Part shown: positions 9,756 to 16,275 of the stretch, piece by piece
Position numbering within the stretch: position 1 is the stretch's first letter
Layout: the number at the start of each line of letters is the position of its first letter
NCBI GenBank assembly: GCA_902792855.1
Contig: CADBBP010000027.1
Span: 4,789 to 49,027 of the forward strand
Reading direction: 5' to 3'
Origin: an uncultured Prevotellaceae bacterium
GTDB taxonomy: Bacteria > Bacteroidota > Bacteroidia > Bacteroidales > Bacteroidaceae
DNA length: 44,239 nt
Notes under the pieces: generated by a model
The model's input: the letters and a program-made list of their open reading frames with translations, nothing else
What the model was told of the DNA's origin: nothing
Databases searched by the model: none
Made by a program: the position numbers and the translations under genes

Positions 9756-11501
9756 ATGAAACATATCAATCCATTCTTTAGAATAGCATGCGCCATCGCA
9801 TGCATCGCAATGTTGGCGGGATGCTCCGACTTCTGGGACCCGGAGACAGAGGATGAGTTCAACGGAGAGGACGGCTTCACAAGCAACACCGAGATGTACA
9901 CCGGCTATCTGGGCATCATGACCAAGATGCAGGAGATAGGAGACAAGGAAATCCTCCTCACCGAGACAAGGGGTGAACTCGTGGAGCCGGCCGATGAGTC
10001 AACCAACGAACTCATCGCCCTTTACAACTACGACCAGAACCTGCAGACCAACTCCTACGCCAACCCGCAGGGATATTACGAGGTTGTCATCGCATGCAAC
10101 GACTACCTCAACAACATGCGGGAATACAAGTCAAGGCCCAACGTCAACACCGACGCATGGGAGGCTCTCGTCGCTTCGGCACTCAGGGTGAAGGTGTGGA
10201 CTTACAAGACACTTGCCGAAATCTATGGAAAGGCGGTGTGGTTCGACGACCCCATCACCGAGGTCACGGAAATCAAGTCGGGTGACAAATTCCAACTCCT
10301 CCAACTCGACCAACTCATCGACAAGTGCATCAGCACGCTCGACCAAGGCTTCGAGGGAGTGGCCTCCAACAAGGACATCGACTGGTATGAGTGGCTCGAC
10401 CCCACGCACAGCGTCAGTCTCGCAAGCAGCCAGTACCGCAAGTGGAACTACATGACACCGCCGTATGCTGGACTATACACCGAATTGTGCCTGTGGAAGG
10501 GTGCCATCCTCGATGCCGCCTCGCAGGACGCCACGACGTGGTACAAGAAGGCTGCGGACATCATCCTCGCCGCACTTGGTGAGCAAATCAACGTCACGTC
10601 TGACCCGGGCTCCAACGTCTATTGGCTGCCGTCGGCGGCTACACCGGGTCACTACTCGCCCATCTGGAACAACAGTCAGCCCTATCCCTACGAGGCTGTG
10701 GCCGCCATCATCTACGACTACACCAACAACCAGACAAACACGCTGCTCAAGCATTTCTCCAACGAGTATCCCAACCTGTATCTGCTCAGGCCTTCGGAGA
10801 ACGGAAAGGCACGTTTCACCGACCCCAACTTCAACCCGGGGGCTACCACGTCCGACACGAGATACAAATGCATCTTCGGCAACTCTTCCGGACAGGACTA
10901 CATCGCCAAGTTCAGACCCGTGGGAAGTTCGGCGCGTGTCAATGCTTACCAGGACGACTGCCACATCTACATCTACAGGGCTACGCAATACCACATGATG
11001 CTCTGCGAGGCGCTCAACCACCTCAAGCGCTTCATTGCCATGAACGCCGTGTTCAACTCTGGAGTGAAGGCGGGAGAGGCTGACAACTGCTTCCACCCCG
11101 GACTGCCGGAATGGGAGGGCTTTGCAAGCACCGTCGACCCCACCAAGTGCGACTGGACGGGAACGGCCAACTGGGGCACCAGGAGATACCCCTCCATGGG
11201 CATCAGGGGATGCTTCACCGGCCTCGTGCCAAGGGACGTGAAGGAAAACACCCACGAACTGGGAGAGACCGGCACGTTCAGATACAACGACATGGCCATC
11301 CTCAACGAGGCCATGCTCGAGTTTGCCGCCGAGGGCAAAGTCTATCCTCTCATGAACAGAATGGCCGTGAGATACAACGACCCCGCCATCGTCGCCGACC
11401 GCGTCTGTGCCAAATACACCAACGAGGCACTCGCCGCTTCCGTCCGTGCCAAAATCATGGAGGGGGCATACTGGGTGCCCTTCGATTTGCAGTTTAGATA
11501 G
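9756..11501 (+). CDS. SusD/RagB-like nutrient-binding lipoprotein (second pair)
   Basis: 581 residues. Lipoprotein signal ending MLAGC (Cys23). Family features include the N-terminal DEFNGEDGFTSNTEMYTGYLGIM region, helical ASALRVKVWTYKTLAEIYGKAVWFDDPITEV, and a C-terminal MLEFAAEGKVYPLMNRMAVRYND helix followed by GAYWVPFDL. The protein is divergent from the first SusD and slightly longer, with an insertion around residues 380-470 (AEDNCFHPGL-type region). As a SusD homologue it should cap the upstream SusC barrel on the cell surface. Its stop codon's last base starts an 11-bp perfect hairpin (11501-11528), which may end or attenuate the operon. Confidence 0.93.
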   Translation: MKHINPFFRIACAIACIAMLAGCSDFWDPETEDEFNGEDGFTSNTEMYTGYLGIMTKMQEIGDKEILLTETRGELVEPADESTNELIALYNYDQNLQTNSYANPQGYYEVVIACNDYLNNMREYKSRPNVNTDAWEALVASALRVKVWTYKTLAEIYGKAVWFDDPITEVTEIKSGDKFQLLQLDQLIDKCISTLDQGFEGVASNKDIDWYEWLDPTHSVSLASSQYRKWNYMTPPYAGLYTELCLWKGAILDAASQDATTWYKKAADIILAALGEQINVTSDPGSNVYWLPSAATPGHYSPIWNNSQPYPYEAVAAIIYDYTNNQTNTLLKHFSNEYPNLYLLRPSENGKARFTDPNFNPGATTSDTRYKCIFGNSSGQDYIAKFRPVGSSARVNAYQDDCHIYIYRATQYHMMLCEALNHLKRFIAMNAVFNSGVKAGEADNCFHPGLPEWEGFASTVDPTKCDWTGTANWGTRRYPSMGIRGCFTGLVPRDVKENTHELGETGTFRYNDMAILNEAMLEFAAEGKVYPLMNRMAVRYNDPAIVADRVCAKYTNEALAASVRAKIMEGAYWVPFDLQFR

Positions 11502-11528
11502 GTCATGGGGGGCACCACCCCCATGACC
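11501..11528 (+). terminator. stem-loop at the SusD stop codon (possible terminator or attenuator)
   Basis: GGTCATGGGGG (11501-11511) pairs perfectly with CCCCCATGACC (11518-11528) around a 6-nt loop. The stem begins at the final G of the TAG stop of the second SusD gene. There is no downstream T-run, so it is not a standard intrinsic terminator; it could stabilise the mRNA 3' end or attenuate read-through into the gene at 11631. Confidence 0.5.
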
Positions 11529-11530
11529 CC

Positions 11531-11590
11531 TATAGCCTCTATATCCTCTTTCATCCTCTTTCATCCTCTTTCATCCTCTTCCATCCTATA
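11531..11590 (+). repeat. 10-bp tandem repeat in the 5' leader
   Basis: Six 10-nt units fill the stretch; the three at 11551-11580 are identical (TCATCCTCTT) and the flanking ones (ATATCCTCTT, CCATCCTATA and others) are degenerate copies. It is a pyrimidine-rich array on the plus strand, 41 nt upstream of the ATG at 11631. The unit length is not a multiple of three and the array lies outside the chosen coding frame. Confidence 0.85.
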
Positions 11591-11630
11591 TATCATCCCT
11601 CGATTTTTCACCAATCTAAAAAATACCATT

Positions 11631-14339
11631 ATGAAAAAAATCTTTACTTTGACATTCCTCCTCGCGCTGACAATGAGCGTCAGTGCCCAGGAGAGCTACC
11701 GTAAGTCATGGGACTTCACCAAGTGGAGTGCCAAGACTGTAGAAAACCTCAAGGCGGAGTCGGCCAAGGGTCCTTCAACGGGTGCTTGGTCCGACGTTGA
11801 GAAGAAGGACGCCACGGAGCCTACGGAAGTCTCCAAGGACAACTGTTTCTGGGAGGTGACCCACCAGGGAACATCCGAAGGCGCTACCCTCCAAGCCAAC
11901 GGAGAGCCGATTGCTGAGTTGGAAGGACTTCTCTACACCAACACCACCGACCGCTCGTTGGCCATCGCCGTGAACTATCAGGAGCCTAATGCCGCCAGCA
12001 GTTTCGGTCCCTATGCAGGAGCCTCCTATCTCTGGTTGGGTGGTTCGAAGAAGAACTACTTCGTCATCCCCCACGTGGCCCCGGGAACCATCATCAAGAT
12101 GGGTGTGGAGTCGCATAAGAACACCGATGCCCGTGGCGTGAACCTTTACCTCGGCTTTGGCACCTCCGGTACACAGCTGAAGGGCCCCGATGGCAACGAC
12201 GTGGCTGCGCCGACTGCCTATACCGACCAGGAATGGTTGGTGCCTACCGACGCTACTGACACGCCTAATGACGATGGCACTTACAACATCCAAATCTACA
12301 ACACCAACGGATGCCACATCTATTACATCACCGTGGGCGAGGGCGACGAGCCTCCTGTGCAGGATGCCAAGAACATCGGCTACCTCTTCAGCGGTAGCAA
12401 TGCCGATGACTTCGCGTATGCTTTCATCAGCGGTGACAGCAAGTTCAACGTCACCGACATCGACGTGGCTGCTACTCAGCCCACGGCTGCTGAACTGCAG
12501 GCTTATGACGCCATCGTCATCAGTCCCACCATCGCCGCCGACAACGCTTACCTCCCCGTCATCAAGCAGGCCATCGCTTTCGTGCCGGTGCTCAACCTCA
12601 ACCCCAACCTCTACGAAGCATTGGGTTATGGAAAGGCTGTGAAGACTGAAACCAACGTGCTCACCATCACCGACCCTGCAAATGCCGCCTTTGAGAATTT
12701 CGACACCGATGCCGGTATCGAACTGCTCACCACTGGTGGCATTACTGGTGTGGAACTGGGTGAATACTTCGCCAACGACGCCATCCTCGCCAAAGCCGGC
12801 GACGTGGTGGCCATGCACGTCCACAACAAGACGCGCAATGCTTACATGCTCCTCCCGCTCACCCTCGAAGACATGATGTATGTCGCTGAGGAGGCTATCG
12901 TGAACCTGCCCTCACAGGCTCTCTACGCCGTGGCTTCCACCAAGAACAACGTCATCGCCGTGAGCAAGCCCAATATACAGCAGGACAAGCAGGACAAACA
13001 GACTATTGTCACTATCACTGCTGCTAATTCCACTGCAATTTACTACACAACAGATGGCTCAGATCCGACAACGGCGGGGGGCATTCTTTACAAAGGGCCG
13101 TTCGCTGTCACCCAGCCTTGCACCGTCAAGGCCTTCGGCGTGGGCGACGGTTACCTCGACAGTGAGATAGCTGAGGCTGCCGTCACCATCATGGGCAAGG
13201 CTGCCGCTCCCGTCATCGCCGTGGCCCGTGAGGCCGGACAGTCCACCGTCACCATCACATGCCCGACGGAGGGTGCCAATGTTTATTACAGCTTCCGCAA
13301 CACCACCACGCTGACAGAGGCCAAGCAATACACCGAACCGGTGGTGCTCACCGAACCGGCTACCATCTATGCTTTCGCTGCCAGCGACGACTTCCTCACC
13401 TCCGATGTCACGGGTAAGTTCGTCGGTGTCGATGGCTTCAACGCCAACACCGTGCGCTGGGACATCATGGCACACTTCGACGCCAACGCCGACGACTGGA
13501 AGGGCAAGGGCCAGCAGACCGACGACTCTGGCGCCATCATCAACGCCAACTACCTCTTCACATGGGGCAAGAACGCCGGCCTCTACTACGACACCAACTC
13601 CATCAAGGAGGTGGTCGTGGGTTCCGAAGGCCAGGACTCCATCATCTACAACCCGCTGCCTCCTGAGACACTCGTCGGTGGCGACTGGGTGTGCAAGTCT
13701 CGCGGTCAGGTGATGACATGGGAGAGCCTCAACTTGGGCTACAACATCGGCGACACATCCATGCGCAACCCGGACAGCGCAGAGGATGCCATCGGTGTGA
13801 ACGACTCCATCGGCATCACTGCCAACGCCCTGACCTTCGGCAAGCAGCCGAGCGACGGCCCGTTCAACGCCAGCCTGGAGACCGTGGCCAAGTGGCAGGC
13901 TCCGTTTGATGTCATCGTCTATGCCGGCAACGGCAACGAGGGCCAAATCCCCACCATGCAAATCGAGGTGTCGGCCGACGGCGAGAACTGGACGAAGTTG
14001 GGCGATGTGGACTACTCGCTCATCAAGCGCAACTGGAAGCGCACCAAGTTGGCCTACGAGGGCAACGACCAAGTCTATGTGCGCATCCTGCACACCGCCG
14101 CCAAGTCGAGCGGACAGATTTATGACATCTACCTGATGAACAACGGCGAGAAGTCAAAGCAATACGCCGAGGACGCCCTCGACGGCATCATGACGCTCAT
14201 CCCCGCCGGCGACATCACTCGCACGGAAATCTTCACCATCGGTGGCGCACGTGTCTCCACCATGGCAAAGGGCGTCAACATCATCCGCCGCACCTACGCC
14301 AACGGAGCTGTCACCACGCACAAGGTGATTGTAAAATAA
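11631..14339 (+). CDS. large secreted protein with chitobiase C-terminal-like domains and a sorting-like tail
   Basis: 902 residues from the ATG at 11631; the signal peptide is MKKIFTLTFLLALTMSVSAQ. The same frame is open back to 11505, but that stretch is the low-complexity repeat leader. Visible parts: an N-terminal region starting SWDFTKWSAKTVENL (typical of secreted Prevotella beta-sandwich proteins, about 25-240); an alpha/beta segment at about 245-385 (KNIGYLFSG..., YDAIVISPTIA); two chitobiase/beta-hexosaminidase C-terminal-like modules at about 450-595 (IYYTTDGSDPTTAGG; VYYSFRNTTTLTEAK); a large beta region; and a C-terminal tail from about 860 (FTIGGARVSTMAKGVNIIR...) resembling Bacteroidetes type IX-like sorting tails. 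No catalytic motif was recognised. It probably binds or displays the glycan handled by the SusCD locus. Confidence 0.8.
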   Translation: MKKIFTLTFLLALTMSVSAQESYRKSWDFTKWSAKTVENLKAESAKGPSTGAWSDVEKKDATEPTEVSKDNCFWEVTHQGTSEGATLQANGEPIAELEGLLYTNTTDRSLAIAVNYQEPNAASSFGPYAGASYLWLGGSKKNYFVIPHVAPGTIIKMGVESHKNTDARGVNLYLGFGTSGTQLKGPDGNDVAAPTAYTDQEWLVPTDATDTPNDDGTYNIQIYNTNGCHIYYITVGEGDEPPVQDAKNIGYLFSGSNADDFAYAFISGDSKFNVTDIDVAATQPTAAELQAYDAIVISPTIAADNAYLPVIKQAIAFVPVLNLNPNLYEALGYGKAVKTETNVLTITDPANAAFENFDTDAGIELLTTGGITGVELGEYFANDAILAKAGDVVAMHVHNKTRNAYMLLPLTLEDMMYVAEEAIVNLPSQALYAVASTKNNVIAVSKPNIQQDKQDKQTIVTITAANSTAIYYTTDGSDPTTAGGILYKGPFAVTQPCTVKAFGVGDGYLDSEIAEAAVTIMGKAAAPVIAVAREAGQSTVTITCPTEGANVYYSFRNTTTLTEAKQYTEPVVLTEPATIYAFAASDDFLTSDVTGKFVGVDGFNANTVRWDIMAHFDANADDWKGKGQQTDDSGAIINANYLFTWGKNAGLYYDTNSIKEVVVGSEGQDSIIYNPLPPETLVGGDWVCKSRGQVMTWESLNLGYNIGDTSMRNPDSAEDAIGVNDSIGITANALTFGKQPSDGPFNASLETVAKWQAPFDVIVYAGNGNEGQIPTMQIEVSADGENWTKLGDVDYSLIKRNWKRTKLAYEGNDQVYVRILHTAAKSSGQIYDIYLMNNGEKSKQYAEDALDGIMTLIPAGDITRTEIFTIGGARVSTMAKGVNIIRRTYANGAVTTHKVIVK

Positions 14340-14358
14340 TTCTCCTTGGCGCATCAAT

Positions 14359-14390
14359 AAAAAATCCTCCCCGGCCGGGGAGGATTTTTT
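14359..14390. terminator. bidirectional intrinsic terminator (32-bp perfect palindrome)
   Basis: AAAAAATCCTCCCCGG (14359-14374) followed directly by its exact reverse complement (14375-14390), giving a GC-rich stem flanked by A6 and T6. It can act on both strands: it ends the plus-strand operon at 14339 and faces the minus-strand phytase gene that stops at 14529. Confidence 0.9.
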
Positions 14391-14392
14391 GT

Positions 14393-14498
14393 CGTTATGA
14401 CGTTATTTCGTTATTTCGTTATTCCGTTATTCCGTTATTCCGTCATGACGGTATTACGGAATAACGTTATGACGTATTATCGTTATATCGTTATAACG
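14393..14498. repeat. 8-bp tandem array, 13 units, CGTTATTN consensus
   Basis: Every eight bases from 14393 a unit begins with CG: CGTTATGA, two CGTTATTT, three CGTTATTC, CGTCATGA, CGGTATTA, CGGAATAA, CGTTATGA, CGTATTAT, CGTTATAT, CGTTATAA, then CG. Some units are reverse complements of others (CGGAATAA against TTATTCCG), so the array can also fold. It lies between two convergent genes, immediately after the terminator palindrome. Confidence 0.9.
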
Positions 14499-14528
14499 CT
14501 TTTGAGTGGTCATAGGCGGTGTGCCTCT

Positions 14529-15587
14529 CTATTGGAACTTTTTCTTCCATTCCGACCACTTCACGGCGTAGTTGTTTTTGCGGTTTTCCTTGATGTATTG
14601 TTCCAGTAATTGAAGCATTTCCACCCTCTCTTGTTTCAAGGGTATTTTCCATTCTTTCTCGTTTGGTTTGCTGCCATCGTCGAGGACGAATTCCCCACCG
14701 AGCTTGTACTGTCTGTAGGCGGCATCGCGAAGGGAGAGGTCGGGGTTGCGCAGCATGTCGAAGATGGTGAGGTAGGTGGATGTGCGTCCCTTGCCTGCCT
14801 TGCAGTGGAAATGCAGCCAGATGTTGTCGGGCAGCGACTGTATGAAACTGATGAACCTTTCTATGTTGCGGTCGCTTGGGAATGCGTGGTCGAGCGAGTT
14901 GAAGCGGATGTACCCCACACCACGAAGTGCGCAGGCCTCGCCTTCTGTCTGTGCGGTGCTCACGTTGATGTCAATGGGGTCGATGGGCACGTAGTTGTTG
15001 TCGCTGTCTATGGTTGCCCCGATGATGACCTTGCCCATGGCACTGTGGATTTCGGCATGCTCCTTTTCCATCGTCTCTTCAAGGCTCAGACCGATGTTGG
15101 CCCAGTTTTGAAATCCGTAATGTGACAATTGCATGCCGTTGAAAAAGCCGTGTGTCTCTGAGCGCAAGTCCACGATGGTGATGGGGCCTTGGTGCAGCTT
15201 GCGCAATGCTGATAGCAGACCGTCGAAGCCGGAGGAGGAGAAGTTGGCGCTGGCACTGGCTTTCAGCTCTTTCAAACCTTTGATGGAGGGCATGTAGTCA
15301 GGGGCGTAGCCGGGAATGACGTCACGCTCCTTGAAGTCGTCGAGACAGGTGCGGTGGTTCTTGGGCATCGTTTCGTCGGTGAGGCATTCCAAGCGCCAAC
15401 CGTAAGGGGCATATTTCTCACGGTCGGCCAAGGAGGTGTTCTCGCGCTCGTTGGACGCATATAGGTATTTGTAGCTCTTCTTGTTGTTGTCGTTATCATC
15501 GTCGGAGCATGAGGTTATGCTGCAGAAGATGAAGGGGAAGAGCAAGGCTGTTATAAACCAGAGGCCAATTTTTCTTCTCTTTTCCAA
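14529..15587 (-). CDS. PTP-like phytase / inositol polyphosphate phosphatase lipoprotein
   Basis: 352 residues; lipoprotein signal ending SITSC (Cys27). The protein carries the cysteine-phosphatase P-loop HCKAGKGRT with catalytic Cys262 and Arg268, preceded by WLHF, and a general-acid candidate Asp in SLDHAFPSD (about 233). A DLRSETHGFFNG segment (140-151) closely resembles the DLRQESHG-type motif of PTP-like phytases such as the Selenomonas enzymes. The family removes phosphates from inositol polyphosphates, and some members act on phosphoproteins. The lipid anchor implies an envelope location, so phosphate scavenging from phytate is the natural guess. The gene is 18 nt after the DUF2442 gene and is probably cotranscribed with it. 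A dual-specificity protein phosphatase is the alternative. Confidence 0.82.
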   Translation of the reverse strand: MEKRRKIGLWFITALLFPFIFCSITSCSDDDNDNNKKSYKYLYASNERENTSLADREKYAPYGWRLECLTDETMPKNHRTCLDDFKERDVIPGYAPDYMPSIKGLKELKASASANFSSSGFDGLLSALRKLHQGPITIVDLRSETHGFFNGMQLSHYGFQNWANIGLSLEETMEKEHAEIHSAMGKVIIGATIDSDNNYVPIDPIDINVSTAQTEGEACALRGVGYIRFNSLDHAFPSDRNIERFISFIQSLPDNIWLHFHCKAGKGRTSTYLTIFDMLRNPDLSLRDAAYRQYKLGGEFVLDDGSKPNEKEWKIPLKQERVEMLQLLEQYIKENRKNNYAVKWSEWKKKFQ

Positions 15588-15605
15588 TTCCTATGATGAT
15601 GTTTA

Positions 15606-15851
15606 TTACTTTTGCATCGCCACGAAGTCCAACTGATTTCGCTTGATGATGAGTGGATAGCGTTCAGGGTGACGGAGACTGTCAATTTCAAGGTCAACGT
15701 CAAGGTCGGGCCACTCTATGGCTTCAGGGCCGCACATTTGCACGTTGAGAACACTGCGGATGGAAGCGTCTCGCATCCAAGGGATGCGATTGTACGACAG
15801 AAAATAATCGTGCCCACATACCGAAAGCATGATGCCCTCCGCATTAATCAT
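15606..15851 (-). CDS. DUF2442 family small protein
   Basis: 81 residues if started at the ATG whose first base is 15851, giving an 8-nt ATGATTAA overlap with the stop of the upstream DUF4160 gene; an upstream in-frame ATG at 15902 would add 17 residues and overlap by 59 nt. Family hallmarks: YFLSYNRIPWMRDASIRSVLNV and EWPDLDVDLEIDSLRHPERYPL, matching the DUF2442 pattern of small proteins with a (W/F)P-LD-DL core. DUF2442 genes are commonly found immediately next to DUF4160 genes. The biochemical function is unknown, though the pair behaves like a two-gene module of toxin-antitoxin size. Confidence 0.8.
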   Translation of the reverse strand: MINAEGIMLSVCGHDYFLSYNRIPWMRDASIRSVLNVQMCGPEAIEWPDLDVDLEIDSLRHPERYPLIIKRNQLDFVAMQK

Positions 15852-16095
15852 CAATACGCTTGCCGATGTGTTGCTGGAATTGTCTTTTGAAACTGTCTGC
15901 ATATTTCTCTATTATTTTTTTGATTTCGTTCAACTTATGTTCGGGTATGCCTGTATTCTTTGCTAATTCCACTCGTGGCTCCAGCCAATACTTGGCTTCA
16001 TGGCCACCGAAGAGCACGTGAATGTGCATACGTTCCTCCTCGTTAGAATATATTTTAAAAACATATTCATTTTCACGTCGGAAAACAGGACTCAT
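15844..16095 (-). CDS. DUF4160 family small protein
   Basis: 83 residues. It begins MSPVFRRENEYVFKIYSNEEERMHIHV and continues GGHEAKYWLEPRVELAKNTG, the DUF4160 signature (an HIHV/HVHV motif, then EAK-WLEP-VELA). The His-rich strand and acidic residues are conserved in the family but no activity is established. It is the first gene of a minus-strand cluster with DUF2442 and the PTP-like phytase. A good Bacteroidetes promoter lies upstream (16138-16169). Confidence 0.85.
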   Translation of the reverse strand: MSPVFRRENEYVFKIYSNEEERMHIHVLFGGHEAKYWLEPRVELAKNTGIPEHKLNEIKKIIEKYADSFKRQFQQHIGKRIDD

Positions 16096-16137
16096 ATTTT
16101 TTCTATTATTAGGTTACGCAGTTTTTCTTTGCGTCAG

Positions 16138-16169
16138 CAAAGTTAGTGCATTTATGTGAACTTGCCAAA
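16138..16169 (-). promoter_or_regulatory. Bacteroidetes-type promoter for the DUF4160 cluster
   Basis: On the minus strand a TAACTTTG -7 box (plus-strand positions 16138-16145) is preceded, after 20 nt, by TTTG (16166-16169). This matches the Bacteroidetes sigma-ABfr consensus. Predicted start of transcription is near 16131, about 36 nt upstream of the DUF4160 ATG. Confidence 0.65.
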
Positions 16170-16205
16170 AAAGTTGTCATTTTTCTTCAATGGTCGCGAT
16201 TGGTC

Positions 16206-16236
16206 TTGTTTTTTCGCTTGGTATTTCGTATCTTTG
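16206..16236 (+). promoter_or_regulatory. Bacteroidetes-type promoter for the pectate lyase gene
   Basis: TTG at 16206-16208, 20-nt spacer, TATCTTTG at 16229-16236, followed about 40 nt later by the ATG at 16276. It is divergent from, and close to, the minus-strand promoter at 16138-16169. Confidence 0.7.
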
Positions 16237-16275
16237 CATCGCAATTTGAATTATCAAAAACAATCCATACGCATC

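Noticed and set aside
14397..14609. Plus-strand ORF across the octamer array
   Set aside because: It only translates the repeat (repeated FRY/LFRYS) and runs into the antisense of the phytase gene.
15607..15614. TACTTTTG, a plus-strand -7-like box
   Set aside because: It lies at the end of a minus-strand gene and no plus-strand gene follows within range.
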